From positions 310,865 through 374,864 of the IMG/VR virus record IMGVR_UViG_3300049793_000366: a stretch of DNA of 64,000 bases; one strand, 5' to 3'. The notes beneath the pieces were generated by a model. That model was not told the DNA's origin. It worked only from the letters and a program-made list of their open reading frames with translations, and did no database searches. Made by a program: the position numbers and the translations under genes. The stretch comes from a virus. Below are positions 20,471 through 29,015 of this stretch, in pieces; the stretch's first letter is position 1, and each line of letters begins with the position of its first letter.

Positions 20471-20664
20471 ATCAATAACGTATTTATTTGTTTTCGCCTA
20501 TGTTCGGCTTTTATTTCTTCTGGTGTCATTACTTCAACCAATGGTGAACCACATGAACCCATATTAGTCCTAATATCTATTAATGAACCTAAATTCCCTA
20601 TCCAAATATTTGGATCTGCGGTGGGTATCATCGGAGCGCCAAGATTATCAATTATTTGTGGCAT
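20467..20664 (-). CDS. Unknown small protein between grpE and dnaJ, 65 aa
   Basis: Start taken at [14 protein letters not shown] (20664), overlapping the upstream gene by 17 nt; its end overlaps the dnaJ start. Contains [19 protein letters not shown] and a basic helix [11 protein letters not shown]. No family recognised. Confidence 0.5.
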   Translation of the reverse strand: MPQIIDNLGAPMIPTADPNIWIGNLGSLIDIRTNMGSCGSPLVEVMTPEEIKAEHRRKQINTLLI

Positions 20665-20983
20665 CGACTTCACTTGGTTCTTCTTCATCCTCTTTACTAC
20701 GTAGCATCTCTAATAAGTTCTCATAGTTAATCGAAAACAATTCAGACACTTCATCAACGCTTAATTGTAAGTTTAAATCACTTAAAATCTCGTTAATGCT
20801 TATTATAATGTCTGTATTTACTTCACCATTAGTTTCAATAACATACAAATCAGGGTTTGTATCTATCTCTATTTGGAAATCATCCTCAGTCATTTGACCT
20901 TGGTCTAGTAACCAGCTTAGATTAAGAAAGTTATTTTTCTTCATAAGATTCTTAACCATTGATTTGTATAGTTCTTCTTTCAT
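20648..20983 (-). CDS. Unknown acidic protein in the chaperone operon, 111 aa
   Basis: Helical, strongly acidic at the C-terminus ([13 protein letters not shown]). It starts 5 nt after grpE. No motif seen. Confidence 0.5.
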   Translation of the reverse strand: MKEELYKSMVKNLMKKNNFLNLSWLLDQGQMTEDDFQIEIDTNPDLYVIETNGEVNTDIIISINEILSDLNLQLSVDEVSELFSINYENLLEMLRSKEDEEEPSEVDATNN

Positions 20984-20988
20984 TTGAT

Positions 20989-21489
20989 TTATTTTTTTCC
21001 TAAAATTATTTTTGGATAGCGAATTACTTTACCATTTAAAATATATCCTTTAGAAAGGACTTCAACTATTCTATCTTCACCAACAGGTAAAACAGATACT
21101 ACTTCGTGTAAATCAACGTCATATACATCTGTCTGTACCTCTTGTATACCTTGACTAGTTATGAACTTTGTCAATTTATCAAAGATTAGGTTTAAACCAC
21201 TTCTCTGTGATTCATCAAGTTTATTTATTTCAGACTTAGCATACTTTAAATCATTATCCAAGTCAAGAACACCGTTTAATGCTTTTATTTTAGCATATTC
21301 GACAGCATCTTCTTTGTCTTTCTGAGAACGCTTTTTATAGTTCTCAAATTCAGCGTATAATCTAACGTATTTATCGTTAGCTTCATCTCTATCCTTCTTA
21401 AGTGTTGAGATGGTTTCTTTACAAGAGCATTTTTTTACTTCTGTGGCTTCATCCTTGTTACAGCCACAATTTTCACCGCAATTACTCAT
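20989..21489 (-). CDS. grpE: GrpE nucleotide-exchange factor with cysteine-rich N-terminus
   Basis: A GrpE of 166 aa: coiled-coil YAEFENYKKRSQKDKEDAVEY (residues about 45-66) and beta-domain HEVVSVLPVGEDRIVEVLSKGY, ending KVIRYPKIILGKK. GrpE releases ADP from DnaK. The first 25 residues hold six cysteines (CGENCGC and KKCSC), a possible metal site not usual in GrpE. It overlaps the next operon gene upstream (21482-21712) by 8 nt. Together with DnaJ it could redirect host DnaK. Confidence 0.92.
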   Translation of the reverse strand: MSNCGENCGCNKDEATEVKKCSCKETISTLKKDRDEANDKYVRLYAEFENYKKRSQKDKEDAVEYAKIKALNGVLDLDNDLKYAKSEINKLDESQRSGLNLIFDKLTKFITSQGIQEVQTDVYDVDLHEVVSVLPVGEDRIVEVLSKGYILNGKVIRYPKIILGKK

Positions 21490-21712
21490 TTATACCAAGC
21501 ATTTTTTTTAAATATTCCATACTGACCATAGGTTCCCCCATTTTAGCAAGCTCCATCATTATCTTAATCTTCTCAGCTTCCATCTCATTTTCTTTTAGGC
21601 TATCGATATTCCGAATAGCCCTATTAAACAAGATTCTTTGTTTATCAGATAAATATGAATACTGCTGTATCATCCTATCCAATTTCAATTGGTCTAAGTC
21701 AACTTCGTTCAT
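21482..21712 (-). CDS. Small helical protein in the chaperone operon, 76 aa
   Basis: Entirely helical (QLKLDRMIQQYSYLSDKQRI), likely a coiled coil. ATG overlaps the stop of the upstream gene. Unknown role. Confidence 0.5.
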   Translation of the reverse strand: MNEVDLDQLKLDRMIQQYSYLSDKQRILFNRAIRNIDSLKENEMEAEKIKIMMELAKMGEPMVSMEYLKKMLGINE

Positions 21713-22203
21713 TAGTAGTTATGAAAACTTAAGCATTTTTTAACAGCATTTGAAACATAAAACTCGTGAGTTCCAGTTTGGTCAGTGATGTTTAATATTT
21801 GAAGACCAGCTAAATCAACCTTTAATTCGTCTACATAAGCTTGTAAATCAGCTAATCCTTTAGCATATCCTGTTTCTGGTACCCAGAATTTTGTTGGAAA
21901 TTTGTCAAAAAACTTATCAACCAATAAATCGATAACTTTCTTTTTAATAACAACGTCATCACTACATTTCACAGACTTAACAGTAAGGTAGTGATACATA
22001 TAGTCATTGAATTTGTGGATAAGGTTATCCGACTCAATTACCTTCAATAAGCCACAAACAAGAGCATCCCTTTCAGATAATTCCACTTCTTTGTCTTCTT
22101 TAATCAACTGTTCGATATTCTTGTCGGATCCTAATACGTAATGTACGTAGGTGTCCCATACGCAGCGTTTTATTAATCCAGTTGGGCAAATTTGTATTTT
22201 CAT
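21712..22203 (-). CDS. First gene of the chaperone operon, unknown, 163 aa
   Basis: A helical protein with a TKFWVPETGYAKGLADLQAY segment and three Cys residues near the N-terminus and middle. It starts the minus-strand operon running to 19442. Upstream sequence has no clear consensus promoter, only an AT-rich TATAATTTCA. Function unknown. Confidence 0.5.
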   Translation of the reverse strand: MKIQICPTGLIKRCVWDTYVHYVLGSDKNIEQLIKEDKEVELSERDALVCGLLKVIESDNLIHKFNDYMYHYLTVKSVKCSDDVVIKKKVIDLLVDKFFDKFPTKFWVPETGYAKGLADLQAYVDELKVDLAGLQILNITDQTGTHEFYVSNAVKKCLSFHNY

Positions 22204-22252
22204 ATGATTACAATAATTTTTATGAAATTATATCCCTTATTAGCAATAAGTT

Positions 22253-22263
22253 TTAATATATAC
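22253..22263 (+). promoter_or_regulatory. TTAATATATAC element before SCM paralog 2
   Basis: TTAATATATAC ends 4 nt before the ATG at 22268, the same geometry as before 2533, 32075 and 60027. Confidence 0.55.
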
Positions 22264-22267
22264 TTAA

Positions 22268-24397
22268 ATGAAACATCTTAACCAATTTTATAACCACTTA
22301 TTACTTGAATCCGTAATATTAGCATCCGACGAGGTTTCTGAGATTCTGTCAAAATGTATCAAAACCAAAGTCGGCTTAGAGCTTTGGCTAATAATTGGTG
22401 ATAAAAAAGATGTAACTACTGATTTTAACACACTTGGGTTAAGCGATAAGAATGATGAGTTATTCTTCCTTCCTGACGCTAAAACGCAGAAATTGGTTGA
22501 TGCTGGTGAAACACCATTTGGTAAAAACAAGCAGGCTATGAAGATTGGTAGAATTGCTAGAGCAATTTTATCAAAAAATGGTATAACCGTAAGCGATAAG
22601 GATATTGAAGAATTTGTTAATGAGTATAAAGCTCAATTCGATATACAGAAGAATAAGGAATCAAATGTAGAAGTAATAAAGCTTGTAGAAGGCGAAGATA
22701 TTAGATTCTGGTATAACGAAGATAATTATCAAGATGATGGTTTATATGGCACTGAATTGGGTCAATCTTGTATGAGATACAACCGTTGTCAAGAATATCT
22801 TGACATATATGTTGAGAATCCTGGTCAATGTAAATTATTAATATACCTAAATACTGATAATCAACTAAAAGCAAGAGCTTTGGTTTGGAAATTACATTAT
22901 CCAGATGAGCATTACTTTATGGATAGACCATATACTATTAATAGCTCAGATGCTTTAGTTATGGCTCAATGGTTATGTGAGAACTTACCAGGTGATGAAC
23001 CGATAATATTTTATAGTAAAAGACCAACACATGATAGAGTAGCGCAACGTTCAATTAGTGGTGCTGAGGTAATTTTATCAAAATCTGAATTTGATTACTA
23101 CCCATATATGGACACTTTTATGTATTTATCAACCAATGATGATAGAATATCTACACAAGAAGACGAAGGTGATTATGAATTACAATCGACTGATGGGTAT
23201 CGTACTGAAACAGGAATTTATTGTGAATACGAAGGTGATAACTATCCAGAGAGTGAAGTTGTTTACTCTGATTATCATAATGTAAGTATGCGTGAGTCTA
23301 ATGCTACTTATTCTGATTATCACGATACATATATATGGAGTGATGATGCAGTTCGTTCTGAAAAGTTGGATGATTACATACATAAAGATGTAGCAGTATA
23401 TTCAGAACACTTAAATGACTACTTAGTAGGAGATGATTCAGTTAAAGTTTATTTAGATGCTGATGATGATACATCTGATTACTACCCAGAGGATGATAAA
23501 GATATATTTGCTGAAGATGGTTACAGTGGTAATAATTATTTACTTGATTTACTAATTGAACAAGATGAAGTTTTTATACTTAAGAAATATGCTATAAAGG
23601 TATATTCATCATCTGATAATAAACCAGAGATGTTATTAGATCCTGTTATCTCAGAATTAGATGCTAAGTTATTTAGAGTTAAGGTTAATATATCAAGTGA
23701 GAAGATAATGGATAAAAGAGAATACTATGACTTTAAAATTAAAAATCATGGTCCATATGACGCTTGGATAGAACTTGTGAATAACACCAAAGCTTCTAAG
23801 ACATTAAAGAATAGAAAGATATCTGAATTAGTAGAAGCACACCAAGCACTGATGCTTGATACTGATTATAAATTTGAATACCTTATCAGTAAAGAGGGTG
23901 GTGTAGAAGAGATTTTAAGTAAGTGGAAAAATAAGATAGCTGACTTTGCTAAAACAATAAAGAGAAAAGATATTACCGATGCTGCTAAAGAAGCATTAAG
24001 TTATCGTACTGCATTGTTTGGTAATTATTATTACACTGAGAAGAAAGATTTCATCGAAGCTGATGAAGATACTAAGAAGAGATTAAATGAATTGGTTACA
24101 ATTATGTTTAAATGTTTACCAAGTTATTTAGGTGCCTATAAAAGAAAGGGTTTCTTACACTCATACACAAGTGGTTCATTAGGTGATAGAGATATTCTAT
24201 ACTCTATATTGAAGCCTACATTACAAGATAATCTTCCGGAAGTTAGTAAAGATGAACTATCAAGACAAGGTTCTAAAATAGTAAACACATTTAGAGCCGT
24301 TTATAGTCAATTATTGAGTCCTGTTTTTGAAGATGGTGGTAATGATTTAGCGAAACTATTACAGTACGCTCACAGTAAAGGTGAATTAAAAATCTAA
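22268..24397 (+). CDS. SCM-motif paralog 2 with capsid-targeting-type N-terminus, 709 aa
   Basis: N-terminus MKHLNQFYNHLLLES fits the T4 capsid-targeting layout with an L-x-E cleavage-type site (LLE, then S). The SCM core follows: LFFLPDAKT, MKIGRIARAIL, VEGEDIRFWY, LGQSCMRYNR (residues about 162-171), ARALVWKL, YFMDRPY and YYPYMDTFMY. Residues about 315-400 hold tandem units of about 15-17 aa built on YSDYHDTYIW and YSEHLNDYLV. The C-terminal 300 residues are helical. Possibly a packaged effector; no enzymatic family is recognised. Confidence 0.6.
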   Translation: MKHLNQFYNHLLLESVILASDEVSEILSKCIKTKVGLELWLIIGDKKDVTTDFNTLGLSDKNDELFFLPDAKTQKLVDAGETPFGKNKQAMKIGRIARAILSKNGITVSDKDIEEFVNEYKAQFDIQKNKESNVEVIKLVEGEDIRFWYNEDNYQDDGLYGTELGQSCMRYNRCQEYLDIYVENPGQCKLLIYLNTDNQLKARALVWKLHYPDEHYFMDRPYTINSSDALVMAQWLCENLPGDEPIIFYSKRPTHDRVAQRSISGAEVILSKSEFDYYPYMDTFMYLSTNDDRISTQEDEGDYELQSTDGYRTETGIYCEYEGDNYPESEVVYSDYHNVSMRESNATYSDYHDTYIWSDDAVRSEKLDDYIHKDVAVYSEHLNDYLVGDDSVKVYLDADDDTSDYYPEDDKDIFAEDGYSGNNYLLDLLIEQDEVFILKKYAIKVYSSSDNKPEMLLDPVISELDAKLFRVKVNISSEKIMDKREYYDFKIKNHGPYDAWIELVNNTKASKTLKNRKISELVEAHQALMLDTDYKFEYLISKEGGVEEILSKWKNKIADFAKTIKRKDITDAAKEALSYRTALFGNYYYTEKKDFIEADEDTKKRLNELVTIMFKCLPSYLGAYKRKGFLHSYTSGSLGDRDILYSILKPTLQDNLPEVSKDELSRQGSKIVNTFRAVYSQLLSPVFEDGGNDLAKLLQYAHSKGELKI

Positions 24398-24726
24398 AGT
24401 AATTTTCTTTCGATAACGTAAGAGTTTTCTTCACTTAATAATTTATAAGTGTAGTGTATGTGTTCACACGTTTCTGAAAATTGTGATACATCATCAACAC
24501 TTAAATTAAACCACTCACCGCTTATTCTTTTTTCTTTAAATCTTCTTTTCAATGAAGATTCTATTTTCGTTCCCCACTTAGATTGAAAGGTATCAATTAA
24601 TGTCAAGTTAGATGCATTACCTGTTTGGAATTCTCGCATTCTATCTTCTGGTGTTCTTCTAGTCCAACCAATTTTATATACAATCGTATCTTGTAATTCA
24701 GCAGATACTAAATAAACTGTTATCAT
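24394..24726 (-). CDS. T5orf172 / GIY-YIG superfamily protein
   Basis: MITVYLVSAELQDTIVYKIG opens with the short strand-turn-strand of this group, followed by WTRRTPEDRMREFQTGNAS, the usual motif of the T5orf172 domain, and an EWF near the end. These are small nuclease-like domains related to GIY-YIG. It ends in overlap with the convergent SCM gene and overlaps the RuvC-like gene by 4 nt, suggesting joint expression. Confidence 0.7.
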   Translation of the reverse strand: MITVYLVSAELQDTIVYKIGWTRRTPEDRMREFQTGNASNLTLIDTFQSKWGTKIESSLKRRFKEKRISGEWFNLSVDDVSQFSETCEHIHYTYKLLSEENSYVIERKLL

Positions 24727-25421
24727 TTAACATTATGAATTGATTTTAGGTGTAAGTAAAGCAAGTGAGCATCATTACAATCTTCAAGTGGTTTCTTAAT
24801 ATCTTTATTACAAAGAACATCACCACTTATTGTTTTTAGAAATGTTGAATAAGAGTCTGTGAAATTATTATTCTCTATAATAGCTTTAAACATATCAGTC
24901 TTGGTGAATTTACCACCAGATGTACCTTCGTTGTTTCTCCATTCTAATTTTGGCTTCTTCTTACCAACATCTATTGGTTGATATGTTAACTTACAAGCTT
25001 CGAGTTTCAATGAGAGTGGTGATATAACCAATAGGTCAGCAGATACTCTCTCCATTATCTTTCTTCTTAGTAGTGTACCAAAAGTAACTAAGTCAATTAA
25101 GTCACCAGCTTCCGAACCAAATGAGTAACCTTCAATTGCTACTTTTGTTTCTTCATTTGGATTTATATTATCTAAAATATCAGAAATTATTTGATTAGTT
25201 ACCAAATCATAATCTGACATCTTTATCAATTCACCCTCAGAATAACTTTCATATCTTCTTAAGTTAATGAACTTATAATCTATGTGTTGCTCACATAATT
25301 TAAACCATTTAGACATCCCTGTTTTACCATAAGCAGTTGATTCTCTGCAATAGTTTAGCATTTTCCCATTAACATTAACGGCTGTTGATATAATTGATGG
25401 GTCTAACGCGACTAAATTCAT
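24723..25421 (-). CDS. RuvC-like Holliday junction resolvase
   Basis: The RNase H fold is indicated by an N-terminal strand with an acidic residue (MNLVALDPSIISTAVNV), then VAIEGYSFG (Glu, residue about 95), and a C-terminal DCNDAHLLYLH that supplies further acidic residues. RuvC-type enzymes cut four-way junctions during packaging and recombination, and Bacteroidota phages often use a RuvC version in place of T4 endonuclease VII. The promoter region has a TATATATA core shared with the divergent gene at 25480. Confidence 0.65.
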   Translation of the reverse strand: MNLVALDPSIISTAVNVNGKMLNYCRESTAYGKTGMSKWFKLCEQHIDYKFINLRRYESYSEGELIKMSDYDLVTNQIISDILDNINPNEETKVAIEGYSFGSEAGDLIDLVTFGTLLRRKIMERVSADLLVISPLSLKLEACKLTYQPIDVGKKKPKLEWRNNEGTSGGKFTKTDMFKAIIENNNFTDSYSTFLKTISGDVLCNKDIKKPLEDCNDAHLLYLHLKSIHNVK

Positions 25422-25479
25422 TAAAACTTATTTATTTTAGAAGTATATATAGAAGAATACTAACTTCATCGATAACTTT

Positions 25480-25860
25480 ATGGAAAAATTATACAGCATA
25501 TACAAGCAATTATTTGGCATGGAAAACCAAAAAACACCAGAGGCACCAACGACTGATAACGAATGGACTATGTTAGATGAAGGTGATTACGAAAAAGTTA
25601 AGCATAAGCTTGATAAAATGATTAAAGACTACAATTTAAGTAGACATGAGACCGAAACCGAAATTGACGGACAAAAATATACGGTAGAAAGTTGGTTGAC
25701 TGATAAGGGTGAAATGGTCATACAGCGCATCTATCAGGCAAAACCAAAAGAAAAACCAGATTTAATCAAAGAACTGCAAGATAAACTAAATCAAGCAGTT
25801 ACGGATGAGAATTACGAAGAAGCCGCTAGAATTCAATCAGAATTAAATAAACTTCTGTAA
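25480..25860 (+). CDS. Protein with C-terminal UVR motif, 126 aa
   Basis: Residues about 95-126 read LQDKLNQAVTDENYEEAARI plus QSELNKLL, a clear UVR (UvrB/UvrC, McsA, ClpC) interaction hairpin. The middle is a small beta domain (HETETEIDGQKYTVESW). It may bind a host or phage partner in repair or proteolysis; the partner is not known. Divergent from the RuvC-like gene. Confidence 0.65.
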   Translation: MEKLYSIYKQLFGMENQKTPEAPTTDNEWTMLDEGDYEKVKHKLDKMIKDYNLSRHETETEIDGQKYTVESWLTDKGEMVIQRIYQAKPKEKPDLIKELQDKLNQAVTDENYEEAARIQSELNKLL

Positions 25861-25863
25861 ATA

Positions 25864-25895
25864 TTTGCACAGTTCAAATATTGTCCGTATATTTG
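25864..25895 (+). promoter_or_regulatory. Bacteroidota-type promoter P6
   Basis: TTTG at 25864-25867, a 20-nt spacer ending TTGTCCG, and TATATTTG at 25888-25895, 20 nt before ATG 25916. Confidence 0.8.
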
Positions 25896-25915
25896 TGTTA
25901 TATTAAAAAACACGG

Positions 25916-26389
25916 ATGCACGGAGCTAAACTATCAAACGACACAGCATTAAAATTCATCATGGCGGGTAAAGCTATCTTTACTGCGTTGAATAGTGTTT
26001 CATATAATCGTTTTACATTCAAAGTAAATAAGAAGAAAAACCATGACGTGTGGTTCGTATCTGTTCTTCGTGGACAAGATAATTCAAAAGACTATACATA
26101 CTTCGGTGCTATCGTTAATGGTGTTTTCAAACACTCTCCGAAATCAACCATTACACCTGATGCTCAATCAGTAAAGGTGTTCGCATATCTTTATAGTAAA
26201 CTTGTTACGGGTACATTACCTGAAACAATTGAAATATGGCACGAAGGTAAGTGCGGTAAGTGTGGTAGAATGCTTACTGTACCAGAATCAATCGCAACTG
26301 GAATGGGTCCTGAGTGTGGACACAGAAACAAACCGAAGACGAAGCGTGAAGAAAGACAAATCAAACTTGATATCTTAATTAAAGACTAA
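25916..26389 (+). CDS. Zinc-ribbon phage protein of the DUF6011 type
   Basis: The C-terminal part has HEGKCGKCGRMLTVPESI and GMGPECGHR, a four-Cys zinc knuckle, preceded by a domain with TYFGAIVNGVFKHSPKS. This layout matches a family common in phages of many bacteria. Molecular role not established; nucleic acid binding is likely. First gene of an operon from P6. Confidence 0.7.
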   Translation: MHGAKLSNDTALKFIMAGKAIFTALNSVSYNRFTFKVNKKKNHDVWFVSVLRGQDNSKDYTYFGAIVNGVFKHSPKSTITPDAQSVKVFAYLYSKLVTGTLPETIEIWHEGKCGKCGRMLTVPESIATGMGPECGHRNKPKTKREERQIKLDILIKD

Positions 26390-26574
26390 TGCAAAATATA
26401 GTAATACTTTTAATATTAATATTATGTGTGCTGAGTATGTTTGTGATAGCATTTCTATTAGCACCAATTATTAACGCGATATTAGCCTCATTTGCTGGGC
26501 TATTTGTCGGGCTTGCTTTACTGATAAGTATCGGTAATAGTAGCAGGGTCAATACATTAATAAGCAAAATCTAA
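26389..26574 (+). CDS. Small membrane protein, 61 aa
   Basis: Two long hydrophobic segments (residues about 3-25 and 28-50). ATG overlaps the stop of the upstream gene. Probably inner membrane. Confidence 0.6.
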   Translation: MQNIVILLILILCVLSMFVIAFLLAPIINAILASFAGLFVGLALLISIGNSSRVNTLISKI

Positions 26575-26605
26575 ACAAACAATTAAAAACAAAAACAAAA
26601 AACAC

Positions 26606-27160
26606 ATGGGAAAATTAGGAGCATTAATCTTAACAGGAACAATTTTAGTTCTGGGTATCTTTGGTATGATTTGGTACTTCGGTGTACAAAATGATGAAGT
26701 AGGACTTCGTAACAGATACAACAAACAAGAGAAGAACGTAGACCTTTGCTTTGACGAAATGTTCAAAGTATTGAAAACAAATGCCGGTATCACTGACAAA
26801 GCAAAAGACGCTTTCAAGGAAATCTATATTCCTATGATTGAGGGTCGATATTCAAAAGGTGATGGTTCACTTATGAAATGGGTACAAGAGCAAAATCCTA
26901 CCTTCGACCAGTCAATGTATACCAAGCTTATGAATCAAGTAGAAGCTATGCGTAGAACATTTAAAGATGAACAAAGCAAATTACTTTCTATTAAAGAAGA
27001 ACACGATAATTTACGAACAAAGAAACCATCGAGTTTTGTTGTAGGTTCTGTTCCTGAACTTGAAGTTAAGCTAATTACATCTGCTGAACAGAAAGAAGTA
27101 AGACGTACTGGTGAAGAAAATGACTTCGAATTATTCGATAAGAAAGAAGATAAGAAGTAA
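26606..27160 (+). CDS. LemA-like membrane-anchored protein, 184 aa
   Basis: An N-terminal membrane span (residues about 5-26) is followed by NDEVGLRNRYNKQEKNVDLC, the LemA-type start of a long helical hairpin, and a charged tail. LemA proteins are membrane-bound helical bundles of uncertain function in bacteria. It is followed by a strong terminator, so it ends the P6 operon. Confidence 0.7.
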   Translation: MGKLGALILTGTILVLGIFGMIWYFGVQNDEVGLRNRYNKQEKNVDLCFDEMFKVLKTNAGITDKAKDAFKEIYIPMIEGRYSKGDGSLMKWVQEQNPTFDQSMYTKLMNQVEAMRRTFKDEQSKLLSIKEEHDNLRTKKPSSFVVGSVPELEVKLITSAEQKEVRRTGEENDFELFDKKEDKK

Positions 27161-27176
27161 CTCTAAATAAAATCAG

Positions 27177-27211
27177 AGAAACCCTATCAAGCTAAGATAG
27201 GGTTTCTTTTT
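27177..27211 (+). terminator. Intrinsic terminator after the lemA-like gene
   Basis: AGAAACCCTATC, a 7-nt loop and GATAGGGTTTCT followed by TTTT. The -33 element of promoter P7 overlaps its end. Confidence 0.88.
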
Positions 27212-27240
27212 GGTTATCTCGAATTTTGTCCGTATATTAG
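27209..27240 (+). promoter_or_regulatory. Bacteroidota-type promoter P7
   Basis: TTTG at 27209-27212, a 20-nt spacer ending TTTTGTCCG, and TATATTAG at 27233-27240, 19 nt before ATG 27260. Confidence 0.75.
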
Positions 27241-27259
27241 TCAACACAAAAAACACACT

Positions 27260-28540
27260 ATGGAATATTTTTCGCTATTCATACCAGTTATACTAATTGC
27301 TGTTCTGTTTTTCTTCTTTAAGAGACAAACTGCAATATGGGAATACTTCATACCGACAGTATCAACAGTCATTGTCGTACTATGTATGCACGGTTGTATG
27401 CAGTCCTCAAGAACAACCGATAATGAATTCTTAACTGAGAAAATTACACAATGCGCCCATGAGGATCCTTGGGACGAAGAGGTTTCATGTCGCCACGAGA
27501 TACCATGCTCTCACCCAAAGTACTGTGAAGACAGCGATGGTAAGGGTGGTACACATCAATGTGGTTACGAACATTCAAATGATGGTTACTACCATTTATA
27601 TGATGTTGACTTTCACGACCACCAATGGTACTTCATAACAGAGAGTGGTAATAGTGAATCATGTTCAGAAGCATATTATAATAAATTAAAAAAAGAGTGG
27701 AGCAACGAATCATTCGTAGAAATGAATCGTAGAAATGTTCACTCTATCGATGGTGATAAACAAGTCACTAATTGGAAAGGAGAATTTGCTCTTACTGAAA
27801 CTTATACATGGGAAAGAACCTATGAGAATAAAGTACAAGCATCCGATAACATTGTAAACTTCCCTGATGTTGATACAAGCGATGTTAGTAGATATGGTTT
27901 ATTTGAATATCCTTCTGTTTCAAATCTTAATCACAAATTCATATTATCAAGTGGGTTCTATGTATCACAAGCAGACCAAGACCACTTACGAAAAGTAAAC
28001 GCACATATCGGTCCCACTAAGCAATGCCAAATATTTGTATTACTATTCAAAAACAAATCGGCTCAGTCAGCACTGAAACAGAGGTGGTATTGGAAAGGTG
28101 GTAACATGAATGAATTCATTGTATGTATTGGTGTTGATGATTTAGGCAACGTACAGTGGAATGAAAACATTACTTGGACAGAAAAACCAATGTGTGATAT
28201 TCAAGTGCGTGACTTCGTTCTCTCTCAGAAGAAATTAAATCTTAGTAAAGTAATTGACTTTGCTTATACTGAAATGAACACTGAATTTAAACGCAAAGAT
28301 TTTAAAAAAGATTTTGACTACTTACAAATTGAATTAACAAGCGGACAAGTATCTGGTATCTACTGGACAATAGTAATCATCAATATATTAATGGGTATAT
28401 GGATTATTATGAACGAGTTTGGTAACGAAGAAGCAGAGGCAACTAGTGTATCATTTTTTAATAAACAAAGAAGACAGGGAACAACAACATACAGAAGTAA
28501 AAACCGAATAAAAGAAATATTCGATAGATTTAATTTATAA
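27260..28540 (+). CDS. Large membrane protein with Cys/His-rich external region, 426 aa
   Basis: Two hydrophobic segments at residues about 5-19 and 29-46, then a Cys/His-rich stretch (ITQCAHED, SCRHEIPCSHPKYCED, HQCGYEH) and a C-terminal span around residues 375-390 (GIYWTIVIINILMGIWI). The central domain between the spans probably lies in the periplasm. The family appears in large phages but I know no function. It heads the envelope operon 27260-30806. Confidence 0.6.
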   Translation: MEYFSLFIPVILIAVLFFFFKRQTAIWEYFIPTVSTVIVVLCMHGCMQSSRTTDNEFLTEKITQCAHEDPWDEEVSCRHEIPCSHPKYCEDSDGKGGTHQCGYEHSNDGYYHLYDVDFHDHQWYFITESGNSESCSEAYYNKLKKEWSNESFVEMNRRNVHSIDGDKQVTNWKGEFALTETYTWERTYENKVQASDNIVNFPDVDTSDVSRYGLFEYPSVSNLNHKFILSSGFYVSQADQDHLRKVNAHIGPTKQCQIFVLLFKNKSAQSALKQRWYWKGGNMNEFIVCIGVDDLGNVQWNENITWTEKPMCDIQVRDFVLSQKKLNLSKVIDFAYTEMNTEFKRKDFKKDFDYLQIELTSGQVSGIYWTIVIINILMGIWIIMNEFGNEEAEATSVSFFNKQRRQGTTTYRSKNRIKEIFDRFNL

Positions 28541-28541
28541 C

Positions 28542-29015
28542 ATGACCATTAACGAATTCTTCAAGCGAAATAAATATGCGATAATCGCACTACTATCATA
28601 CATACTAACGGTTGTATTATTTACTGACCTAACCAATCGGTTTCAGTTAGCAACACTATTGATAGCAATCTTAACGATGCCACCATTGTTTAATTTTAAA
28701 ATAACAGTGCGTAGCTTTTGGATTAGTTTATTAACAGGTTCTTTCATCAGTATCTATCTTATGCCACCGGGATTTCATAGTATAGCAGTAGATAGTCAAC
28801 CAGTAAACGCATTCATCACATTTCCAAATCAAGGTGTGGTTATGTTTTGGGTTATGATAGTTGTATTAAACGTAATGAATGGTTTACATAGAAGTATCAA
28901 TCTAACACGATTGACTGCTGTGAAGGAAAATTTAGCAGATAAGCGCGATGATGTTCTTGATGAATTATTGACCCCTATCAAGCGAAGACTTAAAGACATT
29001 AATTATTTTTTATGA
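28542..29015 (+). CDS. Multi-pass membrane protein, 157 aa
   Basis: Three to four hydrophobic segments between residues 12 and 115, then a charged cytoplasmic tail (ADKRDDVLDELL). It starts 1 nt after the upstream stop and overlaps the M23 peptidase gene by 4 nt, so a role with it at the envelope is plausible. Confidence 0.6.
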   Translation: MTINEFFKRNKYAIIALLSYILTVVLFTDLTNRFQLATLLIAILTMPPLFNFKITVRSFWISLLTGSFISIYLMPPGFHSIAVDSQPVNAFITFPNQGVVMFWVMIVVLNVMNGLHRSINLTRLTAVKENLADKRDDVLDELLTPIKRRLKDINYFL

